NCBI GenBank assembly: GCA_025331565.1
Contig: JAFREQ010000151.1
Coordinates: forward strand, 310,001 to 374,000
Direction of reading: 5' to 3'
DNA: 64,000 bases
DNA from: Holacanthus passer
Lineage: Eukaryota > Chordata > Actinopteri > Pomacanthidae
This document shows positions 1 through 12,115 of the stretch, in pieces (positions within the stretch are counted from its first letter, which is position 1; every line of letters begins with the position of its first letter). The notes beneath the pieces were generated by a model. The model made no database searches. It was not told the origin of the DNA and saw nothing but the letters and a program-made list of their open reading frames with translations. Made by a program: the position numbers and the translations under genes.

Positions 1-1961
1 CTCCAGGTGAATTAAGTTTCCTCACGTGTCAGTCCCAGTCCTTTTTCGCCTTTGAAATCACTGGGTCCCACATGAGACACCCGGCTGAGGATATTTTTGG
101 AGAGACTTCACTGTCCTACCTACTAAACCTTATTTTTTTTCTCCTGCTCAGGAGCTGTATGTGCACAGGAAACCTTGTCATAGTGATCTTCACACTTACT
201 TCCTGCATTGGTCTCAAAATGTGGAATTCATCAAACCCACTTATCACTTTAGCTAATTTGGCCTCGTTGATGTCATTTGTAGAGCAAAATCAAGAGCGAT
301 GCTGTGAGACGTCTAGGATTGTGGGAAGAGTACCAGTGTTGGCCATCCTTCCATGTGAATGTAATGCTTCAGGGCATGAGTCTTGAGAGAGCCTTGTGAT
401 CTTGTAGATTCATGTATGCCTTTGTAGCCAGAAGGTTCTCGTTGACAGAGCCTGATTGTATTGAGCCGCATAACAACCAAAACACCAGGAAAACAAAGAC
501 TATTAATAGACAATAGTGTGACATGTATGCTCGTCAAAACTCAAAATGGCATCAGTTCTCTACATACAGTTACAGATTCTTCGTCAACCCTTCACAAAAA
601 TTTACTGCTCATGAAACTCCACCACCGCCATCTTGCTCACTTGAAATTCCTGTTATTGTGGTTATAGTTCAACGTGACTGTAGCAGAACCAGATTAGATT
701 TCTCAGAGCATGCTATGTTGCAGGAACAGAGTGTATTCCAGTTAGCTAAAGCCTGTATATTGCTCCAAGAACCGAGATTACTTTTATTTCACGCTGCTTT
801 TCATCCATCCTGGAGAGTCTGGAGTAGGCGACCAAAGAAATGATAGATCGTCTCGGCACTTGAGGCGAAAGCCGCAGCCGCGGACGTGGAGAAACATTGC
901 AATGCAGCTCCTCAGTCAATAAGCAACAAGGAACGTTGCTGGAAGCTGCAAAGGGGGATGCAGTCCTGGCTGTGGCAGCTCTCTCCCCAAGGAGGCGGCC
1001 TGAGCCACAAATTAATAGAGCGCTCCCACATGATCGGGGAGTTTCATTTGGAACCGTCACGGTACATAAAGCCCCACAGAAATGAGGAGTTCACCGAGGT
1101 CCCCCTCCACTTCCCCAAGAGTCCCCAAATAACCTGTGTGATTGTAACACTCGGCCCACTGCTCCCCCACCTATGCACCTCCCTCCTTGAAACTCCAAGG
1201 CTTTGCTCTGCTCATCCTGGTTCAATTACCACAACTCATTGTCTCCTTTTTTTCCCCCTTTCAAACTGTGTCCCACATCCTGCTGCCTCTTCAAGCTCTT
1301 AAAAACAACCCTGAAATTCTACAATATGAGTGATGATGTTAAAAGTTCAACAAAAGAATGCAGAGAAAACTATAAATGAAAATGATTAAAAATTTTAAAA
1401 CATGGGAAAATATTTAATTTTCTGGCTGCCCTGATTTATTGGCCTACAAATTTTTAAGCGCATCTTAACATTTCTGCAACACTCATTTGACAACAGCGTG
1501 AAATTCTTGGTGACAAATTTGGAGAGTGCCGTGCCCCTGAGGCCCGCTTCACTCTTATCATTATCTTTGCAATGCCTGAGATTAGACACAGCAACCAACT
1601 CTCTCACAACAAGCATGCCTCAGAGCGAGGATTAACACAATGACTAATCACTCAACTCGCTGGACACAAAACATACAGTACTGATTCATATTTTGTCACA
1701 AAGTCTGCTCAATAAAAATGGGCGTAGAATATTTGCTTGTGGCATAACATTGCATGCAAGTGTATTTTTAGAGAGAATAACCCGATCATCGTTTTGTCTC
1801 AGTTTAACAATTTGCACAATAGTGGCTTCAGGAAATATAGATTATTCTATGGAGTATTAATAATGGAGTATTTTTTGAATGTCTGATGTCTTTCAGAGTC
1901 TTCAGAAGCCATTTTGAAATTTTGTAATCATTGTGAAAGTCTGACAGTGTGTGGCTCTATT
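1..1961. other. noncoding stretch, no gene recognised
   Basis: Short open frames only, none with a recognisable domain and none framed by convincing splice sites. The part at about 840-1100 is richer in G+C and CpG ('gccgcagccgcggacgtgg') than the AT-rich remainder. From 1320 onward the DNA is AT-rich and featureless. It could be intron or intergenic DNA. Confidence 0.5.
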
Positions 1962-2262
1962 GATGGCAGTGTTGATCTGACAGTTGGTTGGTCCACCTCT
2001 TTTCCCCAGACTAAAATATCTTAACTATCAAGTGGATTGTCCTGCAGTTTTGTACATTTGTGCTGGCTAAATTTGTCCAATACTTGGTTTCATGACCAAG
2101 TACTTACAAAGCTGGTGTCATTTCCATCAGCCTCAGCTGTAGCTCCATTTTGTGTTTAGTGCAAATGTCAGCATGCATGAAAGAGACATATGAAACTAAG
2201 ATGGTGAACGTTGTAAATATTATACCTGCTATAAGCTGTTAGCATAGCAGTAGACTCTTGTT
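1962..2262 (+). repeat. decayed teleost interspersed repeat, family R1, copy 1
   Basis: The order of words is that of a repeat I recognise from spiny-rayed fish genomes: 'ggttggtccacctcttt', 'gactaaaatatctt', 'aatttgtccaatacttggtt', 'cctcagctgtagctcc', 'tgtgtttagtgcaaatgtca', 'actaagatggtgaac', 'tatacctgct' and 'agcatagcagtagactcttg'. Related copies lie at 39230-39470 and 57428-57576, so the family is repeated within this window. No open frame is present. I infer a nonautonomous element but cannot assign its superfamily. Confidence 0.75.
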
Positions 2263-3891
2263 GATTTTAAATTGCCTCAAGTAATAATTCAATCCTAAAG
2301 TTGGAGAGTAACAGTGGTAGTAAAAAGGAGCAGAAATGAATTTTCCTCTATTTAAAACACAGTTGTCGTTTCATTCTGGTCTATTGAGCTGACTCTCAGT
2401 GGAGAAGTTGCCTCTTCTGTAATGAGTTCTTCCCAGTGTGGTTCTTAATAGTAAATCAGCACAGAAGGGGACCTGACACCAAAAATGGATATTTACTGTT
2501 GAAGTTTCATATCGCTGAAAAATGTGTCTGCCTTTAGAGCAATGTAGCCGTGAAAACCGACCAATCATGTGTGGGAATATAAAAATACACCTGCAAAGCA
2601 AACGGTCTGTGAATTAAAAGCAGCTTTGCTACAACATTATGTCCAAAGACCACAACAAGCAAACATGCAAGTCCTTTGTGATGAAGGTCATGGAGTTACT
2701 TATTTCTCAAGGCTGCACTGATCATATTGGGCTTAACAAAACACACACATATAGGCGTTCACAGCATTTCTTTCTGGTTGTGTGACCTAAAAAAGAAAAA
2801 GGTGCATTTTAGTGTTACCACTTTGAAGTTTGTGCTGTGTTGTTTGCCAGAGATACAGTGCGGTGTAACAATTTTCACCACACTGCAGGCTGGCCCTATT
2901 GATCTATTGTCTCTGAGTGTAGCAAACAATTTTCCTTCTCTCTTTCTCTTTCACTTTGTTCCTCCCCCTTCCAAGAATGAGTATCTGTTAGCTTTGTGAA
3001 TACTGATCGCTGCTCCCTCCACCCGAGGTGTTGTCAAGAAATCCAGAGAGAAGAGAGAGAATCATCTTTTCAAATCCTCACTCATTGTGGGGAGAACTTT
3101 GTTTACATTCTTATAGTGTTCGCTCATGGATGATCGACGCAGCTTTCATTGTATGTCACCTACAGACAGATATGAAACATGAAGGCCATTACTTTGCTCT
3201 TTAACACAGGACACTTGTTACCTAACCTGTTTCCCCCAAACACTGTTCCCATGAGTGTGGCTGCTCCCCTGATTGTTTTTTACTCTAGGTGGGTGTCTGG
3301 CGCTACCCGCTTTTAGCACAGCACTTACATAACAGTTCACTTGTATAACCTGAGAAAACAGGAAACAGAAAGACAGTCGCTACAGTATCCTGGGGTGCAC
3401 CACGCCGCCCAAGCAAAACCATTTGTTATGTGCAGAGGTAGCAGTGTTTCGCTGTGATGAAGCGCGTGGAGCTCGCCGTGCGTGACGCATGGCCCGTGCT
3501 CCGGTGGATGTTGTGTCACTCCCAGGTTGTTTAATGGGAGCCTTTTTTCCTGTTATAGATGCGGCCGACGTGACTCTGTGTGTGTGTTTTGTGTGCAGAG
3601 GATATGAGCTGATCCAAAGCTCATAGGTCATCCCACTGTGGAGTCTGACACTGTGTGCGCGTGTAAATCAAATCCGGTTCTTGCAAAGAGCTGCTAAAGT
3701 GGAAAATGAGTTATAAGGGGGATAGATTGCAGCTGTGTGTGTTTGTTTGCGAGCGTATTTATTTCAGGATTTTGCTTACTCTTTGATTTTCGCTGTTTTG
3801 GGTTTTGCCCCCTTCTAGCTCAAGGCTCCGAGCGTTGAGTGAAGATGCAGAGCCCGCATCTGCCTGCATCAGCAAAATAATATGCAAAACA
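2263..3891. other. noncoding stretch
   Basis: Mostly AT-rich unique sequence with short TG/TC runs. A CpG-richer part at about 3400-3560 ('gcgtggagctcgccgtgcg') stands out in base composition but carries no convincing exon signals. Nothing else is seen. Confidence 0.45.
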
Positions 3892-3922
3892 ACACACACA
3901 CAGGCACACACACACACACACA
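3892..3922. repeat. interrupted CA microsatellite
   Basis: Two CA runs separated by 'gg', followed by a short TA run ('catatattta'). This simple repeat is likely polymorphic in length. The strand is arbitrary. Confidence 0.9.
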
Positions 3923-4084
3923 TATATTTAAGATTTCCTGGAGTCCCCGTTCTCATATTACGCCCAGCGCCCGGCTTGAAATCTTGAGATAATTGCAAAA
4001 GTTTTAATTCAATGTTCAGCCATGCTTCGCGTGTCCCAGCGATGACAAGAAAATCAGATAAGTGGAGGAGAAAGTTCAAGCACT

Positions 4085-4450
4085 GAATCAAAATCAGGAC
4101 CTCCCAGCTAGCCGGTGATTATAGTCCAATCATAATCTCTTGGCGGGATTCCTACTTCAGTAAGTGATCATGAGGCGGCCCGATAGTCCATCAGCGGCGC
4201 AGAGGGAGGGAGATGCACTCAGTGTGGCTGGCGCTCAACATGCTCAGCCATCTGCGGCATCTTCCCGGCTACAACAGAGCTGCAGAACTCCTGCAGTTTT
4301 TGGGAGAATTTTGAGAAAGCTGCAAGGAATAAACAATGAAAAAAAAGAGCCGGGCGAGGTCAGCAGAGCAACACTCACCACTGAGCTCTGGATGTAAAAG
4401 TCTGAAAACATGGCGGACTATAATCAGTCCTTGTCCTCTCGCCCATCTCT
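4085..4450. promoter_or_regulatory. CNE-like block
   Basis: A stretch of non-repetitive, motif-dense sequence ('gattatagtccaatcataatc', 'ggcggcccgatagtcc', 'aggaataaacaatg') between plainer flanks. It includes a CCAAT box in the + orientation and a SOX-like 'aacaatg'. It looks like a constrained regulatory element, judged by word composition only, and no alignment was available. An ATG in good context (A at -3, G at +4) at 4410 opens a 155-codon frame that I do not accept as a gene. Confidence 0.3.
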
Positions 4451-5286
4451 GCACACGAGCTATGAATCAATTAGATTATTGCACAATCCAACTGAAATAG
4501 TCCTGTATGCTGTAAAGCAGCCAGTGTGTGATTTGATATGCCGATTACCTGACAGCATGTGTTGGATGTATGTGAGCGTGAAATGGGTGGTGCGAGCCGT
4601 GACTCCACACGAACCTTCACAAAGCCGCTTGACATCAGAGCAGCAGGAGAAGTCAGCTGCTCCCACCTCTGCAGGAGCTGGAAGTCGCTTTAAATTTCAC
4701 CCTCGCCTCGTTTTTGACACCTATCTTGTAATGCTATTTCACCTGCTGCACGCCACGATATCCAACTCTCACCTCCCGATGCTCAAATCAAACTCTTTAC
4801 TCCGTTCAGCTCATAAGGAAATCCATCAAATTGAGAGTTTGCGTGTGGCGGGTCAGGTAGCTCCTGCCTTCAGCTAACAGCAATTCATGTGCTTTGACCA
4901 CAGGAATCGGCTCCACAGCGCCTGTTTGTGCGTAAACAAACACCTATTTGCCCATTTTACACAAGCGAGAGTCACGCGAAATGGCCCCGCGTCACTGTGT
5001 GAGACAGAGAGAGTGGCCATTGTTTGCAGTGCGGGGCCAGCGATGCTATCACTGCTAATCTACTGACTGGGTTATTGTGCCGGGAGCTGCCAGAAGAGAC
5101 GGCACCACTCCATATGAACCTCAGCGGGGGCGAGTTCGAGGGCTCAGGGCTTGTGACACTGTGCATATGTGCATACTGGGTGAGCTGCTTCAAGTTACGG
5201 GGGAAGATAACACTTAGTAGGATGGCCTTCCTGTCCGTGTCAGCCAGGCTCTGTGGGTGTTTGTGCACCAGGACTGTGGCTTTTAC
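4451..5286. other. noncoding stretch
   Basis: Contains most of the 155-codon open frame that begins at 4410. Its product has no recognisable domain and its length is within chance expectation for this much DNA. No repeats are seen. Confidence 0.4.
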
Positions 5287-5722
5287 AGTAGAGCTGCAAC
5301 TAACATGGATTATGGATTAAGCCTTTGTCAATAAATTCATTACTTGTTTGATTTTGTCTGATCAACCATCTAAAACTCAAACGTATTATGATGTAGAATG
5401 ATGAGAGTTGGTAGTTTGAGAAGTTTTTCAAAAAAAATGGTGCAGATGAAGTGAAGAAAAAGTGGAATCATCTCATAAACACACAACCATTGTAATTTAA
5501 AAACTGTGAGCTCCCTGTAGGTTGATTAAAAACACACAAATGTACACAAACGCCACTAACTAGCTCCAGCAAGTCAATCTTTAGGATTTGATGATTTACG
5601 AAATAATATATTGAATATCCATAGGTTTCGGACTGTTGGTCCAACGAAACAAGCAATTTGATGCCGTCACTATTGTGATTAGCAGTTTGTGCTATTTTCC
5701 AACATTTATTAGCTGCAGAACT
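5287..5722. mobile_element. decayed teleost repeat, family R2, copy 1
   Basis: The left end 'gtagagctgcaactaac' and the right part ('ttgaatatccataggtttcg', 'gactgttggtccaacgaaac', 'gatgccgtcactattgtgatt', 'ttagctgcagaac') match the two arms of a common fish repeat whose ends read 'gctgcaactaac' and form inverted repeats. The middle has drifted. Terminal inversion and lack of coding capacity suggest a nonautonomous DNA transposon. Related copies are at 19064, 31408 and 49782. Confidence 0.7.
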
Positions 5723-6263
5723 ACATTAACCTCAGTATCCGCAATGGTGGCTGCCATCCTTGCACTCAATTATTGTACAAGAATGGAGGTGTGAGCAGAT
5801 TTATTCACGCACACGCCTGTGGTCCGCGCGTGGAGTCCGTCCCATGTTCATTTGCTGGCTCAATCATGTAAGGAAGATGCAAACAATGAACGAGCCTGGT
5901 GAGGAAAATCAACGGCGAGGGCGTGAGTGTGGAAGAGTGAAATGCGCTAATGAGTTCTCATCAGTGAAAACACTTGACATCAGTCACTCCCGTTGTCCAA
6001 ATTCCTGGTAGAGGTCATTATTGTCTTTGCATTTTTATTTCCTCACACAACTTAAAATGAAATATGTTTCATTCATTTCATTTTTTTCACAACATGTAAA
6101 CCATATAAAATCAATGACCTATAACATTATATGAATTTATAAGCAGCCTAATTTCAGCGGCTTTATATGATAGTGAGAGTGTGAGTGTGTGTTTCCTCCA
6201 AATGAGTTGTACAGTATTTTAGTGTGCAGTAAAGCCATGTGCTTGATGGCTCTATTTAAGACT
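5723..6263. other. AT-rich noncoding stretch
   Basis: AT-rich with runs such as 'tttcattcatttcattttt'. No repeat, exon or regulatory block can be recognised. Confidence 0.5.
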
Positions 6264-6289
6264 CTGTGTGTGTGTGTGTGTGTGTGTGT
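6264..6289. repeat. (TG)13 microsatellite
   Basis: An uninterrupted TG run of 26 bases followed by an imperfect 'tgcgcgtgcgtgtgc' tail of alternating purine-pyrimidine, a sequence type able to adopt Z-DNA. Confidence 0.95.
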
Positions 6290-6339
6290 ATGCGCGTGCG
6301 TGTGCACAGACCCATGTGAACAAGTGATTTATGGGCTGT

Positions 6340-6465
6340 TTTTAATCAGGCGGTAGAAAATGTTATTAGACAGCCTTCTCGCGCTCCCTCCGCCTGCAAA
6401 TGAGCCGGCCCCCGCTGCACCCTGGGATAGCCTCCTGTAATTAGTTCTGGGAACTCACCTGTTAC
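6340..6465. promoter_or_regulatory. CNE-like block with AG|GTGAGT on the minus strand
   Basis: Unique sequence with 'tgttattagacagcc', 'ctgcaaatgagccgg' and 'ctgtaattagttctggg' (two ATTA cores). Read on the minus strand, 'gctcagtaacag' runs directly into 'gtgagttccc' at 6459/6458, so a 3' splice-site AG is immediately followed by a consensus 5' splice site. The polypyrimidine tract comes from the purine-rich block next door. That arrangement resembles a recursive splice site. No transcript evidence exists here. Confidence 0.3.
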
Positions 6466-6470
6466 TGAGC

Positions 6471-6668
6471 GAGATTGAGTGAGGGAGGGAGGGAGAGGAA
6501 GAGAGGATGGACCGAGAGGGTAACAAGCAGACAGATAAACAAACAGAGAGGACTGAGACTGGAGGGGAGGAAGGGGGTGAAGGAGGTGAGGGAGGTTGGC
6601 GGTGAAATAAAGGACCAGAGAGGAAGAAGAGGGGGAGTAGAGATGAGAAAAGACGGAGGGAGAGGAAA
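6471..6668 (+). repeat. polypurine block (GA-rich)
   Basis: About 200 bases dominated by A and G on the + strand ('gagggagggagggagagg', 'gaggaagaagaggggg'), with only scattered pyrimidines. Long homopurine-homopyrimidine tracts can form triplex (H-DNA), and several near-mirror segments are present. The open frames through it are low-complexity artefacts. Confidence 0.8.
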
Positions 6669-9469
6669 CTGACCTCACCACCTCAGCTCTTGGTTTTGCT
6701 CGTCTTCTAACAAGCCACCCTGACTTTTTCCGGCATATATTCGAATTGGATGACGCTGGAAAAACACACTCTCTTTCTGAATAAAAGAGGTGTTTCCTCT
6801 CAGGTGTAAAGACTCAGACTTTATATCCACAGCAGCAGAACTTTATTCGCTTCCTTTCACTAATAAGATATCAACAGATAAACAACAGACATCAGTTGGA
6901 GGAAGCTGTTTTCTAAGCAGCTTCCAGCTCTACAAACTAAAGAATAGTGACTAAATGAGAGGTTAAACTGTCCAAAATCCACCTGACCCAGCTGAAGCAT
7001 TGCTCTTCTATTGTTTATTGTGTGGAGACCTTGGAGGGCTATCATTTTTGCTAATATTAGGTCTGAATCCTAATCAATACCAGCGGAGAAAAAGGAGCTG
7101 CTGCTGCTGCTGATATCGATTGCAGGGGAATAAATTCATATTATCATTTATCAACTTCCAGAGAAATATAATATTAGTATTTATAATTGTATTGTGCAGA
7201 TATAAACATATTGTGTTATCGTGTTATAGAACTTTTTTGTCCAGATTAATGATTCCAAACAAACTGCAATTCAGAAAGTAGAAAATAAGTCATTTAAATC
7301 TGCACAATATTTTTATATGAACAGTGGATTTAATAAGTATCTGTAATGTGAGCAGTGCTTGAATTCCAGCAGCACTATGACAGATAAAATGAATCACCAG
7401 CTGGAGAACATAGTGAAGTATTTAGCAGCTAATCTCAGGAGATGGTGGAGAGCAAAACAGAGCTAAAAGGTGTGTGAATATTGGGCTTGTAATTATCAGG
7501 TGGACACAACCACAGCTCTAAATGAATGCTAATGTTGCTCCATGTCTGCTGGATGTGTGAATCATTAACAATTTTCAGATTACAGATTTTTTAAGTGATA
7601 ATGCGTGTAGTGCTCGCTTGACTAATCTAATACATCATAATTCTGATTCAGAGGAATCAAGTGAGCTCATGTGCAAGAACTTTAATGGGTTTCTTTTGTG
7701 TTGAAACATCATATGATTGTTGGAGCAAACCTGTCATATTTTCTTCTGATAAGGCCAAAAACACAAACTCAGTGATCCTCTATAATCTGTCTCACCTTCC
7801 AGCGATAACTTTTAAAAGTAAGAAAGGTTGTCTTACATGTTTTTGGTTGGTATAGACTTTACTTTCCCTGCTTTTCAAAAATATATCTCTCCAGTCTTGA
7901 ACCAAGCTCGCCACCCTGCCAAAGCCATCATGTGACCTGCCTGCTCTCCGGCGCATCACTGAGTCCTGATGAACTGACTATAGCTGCCGGCCACAGACTC
8001 TCCAGCGAGCGCCGCCTTGACAGCCAATCACAGCAGTGGCCTGTCACTCCCAGCCACACACACAGACACACACAAATCCAGAAAAGTGAAATTGTCAGCA
8101 CACATGTATACAGTTTAAATTTGCACATATGCAGACACACAAACACACACGCAGCACATCTCTGGCGCTCCTGACAGGCCAGTAAAAACATTATGAAATA
8201 TTCAGTAAGTCTCCCTGTGGTTTGGGTTCTACCTGTCTCAGCTTTTCTCGTTGCTTTGTGTGTGTTTGTTTGTAGCAGAGGAAGAGATACTGCCCGTGTA
8301 CATGTTGGCATCAGCTCCCTTTCCTCCTTATGGATATATTCAGCGTAAATGTGTGTTTGCGTATTCACGTGTGCGTGTGTTTGATTGTGTGTCTGCGTTT
8401 GGACATGTTTGCACTACCTCTCAATTCTTGCTGTCATGGTTTTGTGCACTTGGGTCTGAGCCAGCAGAGCCTTTTGTCTGTGTGTTGCCTTGTGCTTACA
8501 TCAACTATGTTGCTCTTCTAAGTATCATAGCCAAGTAGACAAACTTGGAGCCAGTGTTTCAGTCTCTATATTTTCAGTCCCCAAGCATATATTAACTGCA
8601 TATTTTTTTTTTCCATTAACATCAAAAAGGCAGTTGTGGATGCCAGTGACCTTTTCCTGAGCTCATAAACAAGAATTATCATAATTACAGGCTTTTGCAC
8701 AATGTTGCTCATACTGTTGAAAAACCTTTCCTTGTATATGTGTTAGAGGTCTGTCCATGTAAACAATATTTCAGGCCTTTTCCCTTGGTAGGTAACAAAG
8801 CACCTTTTCCCAGCTGAAACAGGTGACTGCAGTTTTTGTGTTTTCTGTTAATCAATGGAAATCTGCTTGACCACGTGAAACACTTGGTCAGCATTTCAGA
8901 TAAGGCAGAAGACACACATTACAGCTGTGTAAGCTGCTGGGGTCCCACAGGACTCTACTCTTGGTAGACTCCACTGTATTTTATTAATTTATACCTGCCC
9001 TGCCTTATCCATTGAATGTCCACTGACTCCGACTTAATCTCGATATTATTGGCTTTGGAGGAGCTCCAAACTGTAAGAGCTGAAGTTCGGTCTTTGTTTG
9101 GAGTTTCACCTCTGTCAGGTTAAAGGTGTTGTCTTTGTCAGGCCTCCTGCGTTTTGAAAATTACACCCCTCTCACCCTCAGCTGCCTTTGGAGAAAGTCT
9201 TTCGCGCAGTAATATCCTCATGATTACCCCTTTGCGGCTCCGTTTCCTCCCACTTGACTCTAAACTTTTTCTCTATCTTACTCAGACAGTTGCCATTTGG
9301 GATGCTGTCTGGCGATTAACAGACCATATCACCATTGTAGCTTCTCTGCACAGATGAGGGAGCTACTTCATTTGTGTTTAGAGGAGCAAATAGAAAAGGA
9401 GACTTGTTAAATGACTATGGTAATAATACTTGATACTATAGCAATTTATATGTGATCTATTTATCTATA
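6669..9469. other. noncoding stretch
   Basis: Mixed unique DNA. Parts at 7140-7330 and 9380-9470 are AT-rich. CA/TG-rich stretches lie at 8050-8150 and 8250-8400, and a (CTG)4 run is at about 7099. None of the short open frames carries a domain, and no exon with matched splice sites was found. Confidence 0.45.
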
Positions 9470-9565
9470 TAAAAGTTGTAGTTGCAAATTATGTCATTAT
9501 TGATTATTGTGTGACAATCTGCTCTACTGATAAACCACATAAAACAGAAAATCAGAAAATGTTTA
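9470..9565 (+). repeat. possible R2-family fragment
   Basis: The words 'gttgtagttgcaaattatg', 'cattattgattattgtgtg' and 'acagaaaatcagaaaatg' follow the order of the left arm of repeat family R2 but are strongly diverged. The call is tentative. Confidence 0.35.
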
Positions 9566-10293
9566 GGCTTCAGTATGGCATCGAGCCTGCAGGAAAATGT
9601 GTTACCTTATTTAATCTATAACTTGTCTAGTAAACAAAAAAGAGTAATCAGTAGTGTTGCAATGAATCTGCATCAAAAGTAGAAGAGTTCAAAAGGTCAT
9701 TTCTTACCTGAGTTTATTTCCCTGAGACATTTGCTGCAGCGTCTATACAGACCCTCCACTATGACGACATGTCACGGTTGGAAAGAAATGATTGACGTGG
9801 CTTGAAACCAATGGGGGCTAAAGAGACTTTTCACTCAGCCAAACGGGAATATTGACTCGACTTTCTTCTCACTGTGCATGCTAACAGCTTCATCAGATAC
9901 ATTCCCGACCACATTAAGAGGCTATAATTAGGTTATTGGACATGTGTAAAAGTCAATTTGGAAACACACTTGCAAAGACACACATGCACAATGTCTGACA
10001 TGCAAACATACAGTCGTTGTTAGTGTTGTCCCGGTGTCTCTGACAAGATCAAAGAACATCCCCATGGAGCTGATTGAGAGAGCGTGTGCTGTTAAAAAAG
10101 CCATCTGTGGCAGCCTTCCAGCTCCTGCTGTGCTTTGAAAGCCTGTTCTCATTCACCAAGACACATCAGCCAGCAAAGGCCAAGGAAAAAAAAAAAACCT
10201 GTCATATGATATATTTTGCACAGAGCTCAGCATCAAATAAATCACAGAACGGCTGATATCTGCAAACTTTTGTTGACCATTCTTTTCTTCCAG
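9566..10293. other. noncoding stretch
   Basis: No repeat or exon can be recognised. It ends in a strong pyrimidine run that leads into the candidate microexon at 10294. Confidence 0.45.
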
Positions 10294-10309
10294 TCCAAAT
10301 GTGCAATAG
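10294..10309 (+). other. candidate 16-nt microexon
   Basis: Flanked by an excellent 3' splice site ('accattcttttcttccag') and a good 5' splice site ('aatag|gtaagaag'). The 16 bases contain an ATG at 10299-10301, whose frame (ATG TGC AAT AG) stays open into the next candidate exon at 16498. Functional microexons have such sizes in vertebrate genes, but pairs of good sites this close also arise by chance. No protein identity is known. Confidence 0.15.
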
Positions 10310-10620
10310 GTAAGAAGTTTTTTTTTAAAGCATTTAGCTCTGTTTGTATCTGAGGTCTAGTGACACTTTTTTTCCCCCTCGCTGACGTTGACCTTGCAAT
10401 AATATTTGCAGACGCATCTGGAAGATGGTGCCCAAGACGTCAAAGAAGGAAATAGTGACCTAACACACATAATAACAAACGCGTTCATCCTATTCATGTG
10501 AGAAAACGAAAAGTAAATGGCGAGTAAAGTGTCAGTAAATGCATGAAGTGTTTGCAAACATGCATATTTGCTTTCCTGCTGAGAATTAGTGAGAAGTTTG
10601 ATACAACTCATAACTGCACA

Positions 10621-10856
10621 GTAAATATGAAGCTGTATCCTGCAGGCAATTAGCGTAGCTTAGCATAAAGAAACAGCTGGCCTGGCTTCACACAAAACCA
10701 CAACCTGATGCTTTAACACATTGATTTTTGCACACTAACAAATGTAATCAAACTTGATATATAACGTGTTAATTTGTGAGTTTGGCATCTTCTCATCTAA
10801 CTCTCAGCAAGAAAATGAAGAAGTGTGTTCCCAAAATGTTGAACTATTCCTTTAAA
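10621..10856 (-). mobile_element. decayed teleost repeat, family R3, copy 1
   Basis: Recognised from 'atatgaagctgtatcctgc', 'ttagcgtagcttagcataaa', 'gcctggcttcacac', 'cttctcatctaactctcagc' and the terminal 'aactattcctttaaa'. This word order matches a common fish repeat. A copy in the opposite orientation lies at 45143-45285. It is noncoding and much diverged. The strand given is relative to that second copy. Confidence 0.8.
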
Positions 10857-11635
10857 ACACACATAACAATATACCTCATTATTGTATTTATTCTTCAAAA
10901 TAGAAATCAAATATGAAGACAGTGTTCAAGGTAAAAAGTTTGCAAAGTAACTTATGGACACGTCTGCTCTGATTGAACTGTAATGAAGTGAACTTTTCCT
11001 TTAATTTCCTCCTCATGTCAGTGTCAGGCATTTAATTACTTAGTGTCTAATGAGAGAGACTGTTCATAAACAGCTTAGCTCTCAGCTCGTGACTGATGGC
11101 ATTTAGTCGTGAGAAAGCAGCAGGAGTTTGAGCCTCGCACTGTTGTCACGTTCAAATCATGAAAGCTTTTGTGACGTACGTGTTATGCTTCACTTCGGGG
11201 ATTACGTGGGCCTCCGTCGACTGAGAAAACACTTGAATCCATTTCAAAACCTGGTTCGCAGAAAAAAAACACCCAAAACAACACCTTTTTATAAACAGGG
11301 CTGATTTTCTTAATTCCTTAAAAGTTGCCATTTTTGAATGCACCATGCATTATCAATTTTACCTTTTGCTAATGCTCACCTGGAGCTGAACAACACAGTG
11401 CCAGGGTGGAGGAGCAACACATCCATGTAATGGGATTACACTGATCTACTATAAAAATGGTAACTGTAATAATCTCCGCCACTGTAAAAATAGCTCTGTA
11501 ATCACATAAGTAGTTGTCAAAAATAATTACTGTTGGATTAGAGATTGTCAGGTCATAAAGGGGAAACATGGCAGAGCCTTAAATGACACTTTAGACTGAT
11601 GTAGATATTGTGCAGCCAGCGTGAACAGAAATGGT
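10857..11635. other. noncoding stretch
   Basis: AT-rich unique DNA with no exon or repeat that I can support. Confidence 0.45.
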
Positions 11636-11770
11636 CCAGGTGCTGTTTAGGTCTCCCATTCTGGCCTAATACTTAAATCTAATCAGCTAATTAATGATGC
11701 AAATTGAATTAATTAGCAGTGCATATGTTTATACATAAAGCATTGTTCATTTTAAGGCTCTGAGGCTGCT
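11636..11770. promoter_or_regulatory. CNE-like block rich in ATTA and octamer motifs
   Basis: Dense homeodomain-type cores: 'aatctaatcagctaattaatgatgc' contains TAAT/ATTA several times, then 'aaattgaattaattagcag' and 'gcatatg'. This clustering, in DNA without simple repeats, is typical of vertebrate developmental enhancers. Conservation is inferred, not shown. Confidence 0.4.
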
Positions 11771-11859
11771 TGTAACTGCGTGATCGTGTGCCTTGTTTTC
11801 ACCCGTTTGCATTCGGCACAGCAGATGGATCACAAGCACAGCGCTTTCACCGCCCATTA

Positions 11860-12115
11860 GTACTTATGATGCAACGTCCGAGACCCCCTCCTCAAAGACA
11901 GAGTGATGGCCGAACACGGTCCCTCCATCCCAAACACATGTCGACTAGCGTTGATTAGTCCCACCATTCTGAGAGGTTCATAAATCACAGCCATCTGGAT
12001 CGCTCTCGGTGCTGCAAAGCGCCGCGCTCGCTGCACCGCTCCCCCCCTCCTCCGTCCTGTGCCGCTGGCAAACAGCCAATCAGATAGCAGATCCCACAGT
12101 GGCACGTCATGGCTG
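11860..12115. promoter_or_regulatory. CNE-like block, GC-richer
   Basis: Unique sequence with 'ggttcataaatcacagcc', 'gcgttgattagtccc' and a CpG-rich end ('gcgccgcgctcgctgc'). On the minus strand it is open for 95 codons, but the start context and product suggest nothing known. I favour a regulatory element over an exon. Confidence 0.3.

Noticed and set aside
4410..4877. 155-codon frame with a good ATG context (MADYNQSLSSRPS...)
   Set aside because: A frame of this length is expected about once or more by chance in 64 kb on six frames. No domain, no splice sites and no compositional change support it.
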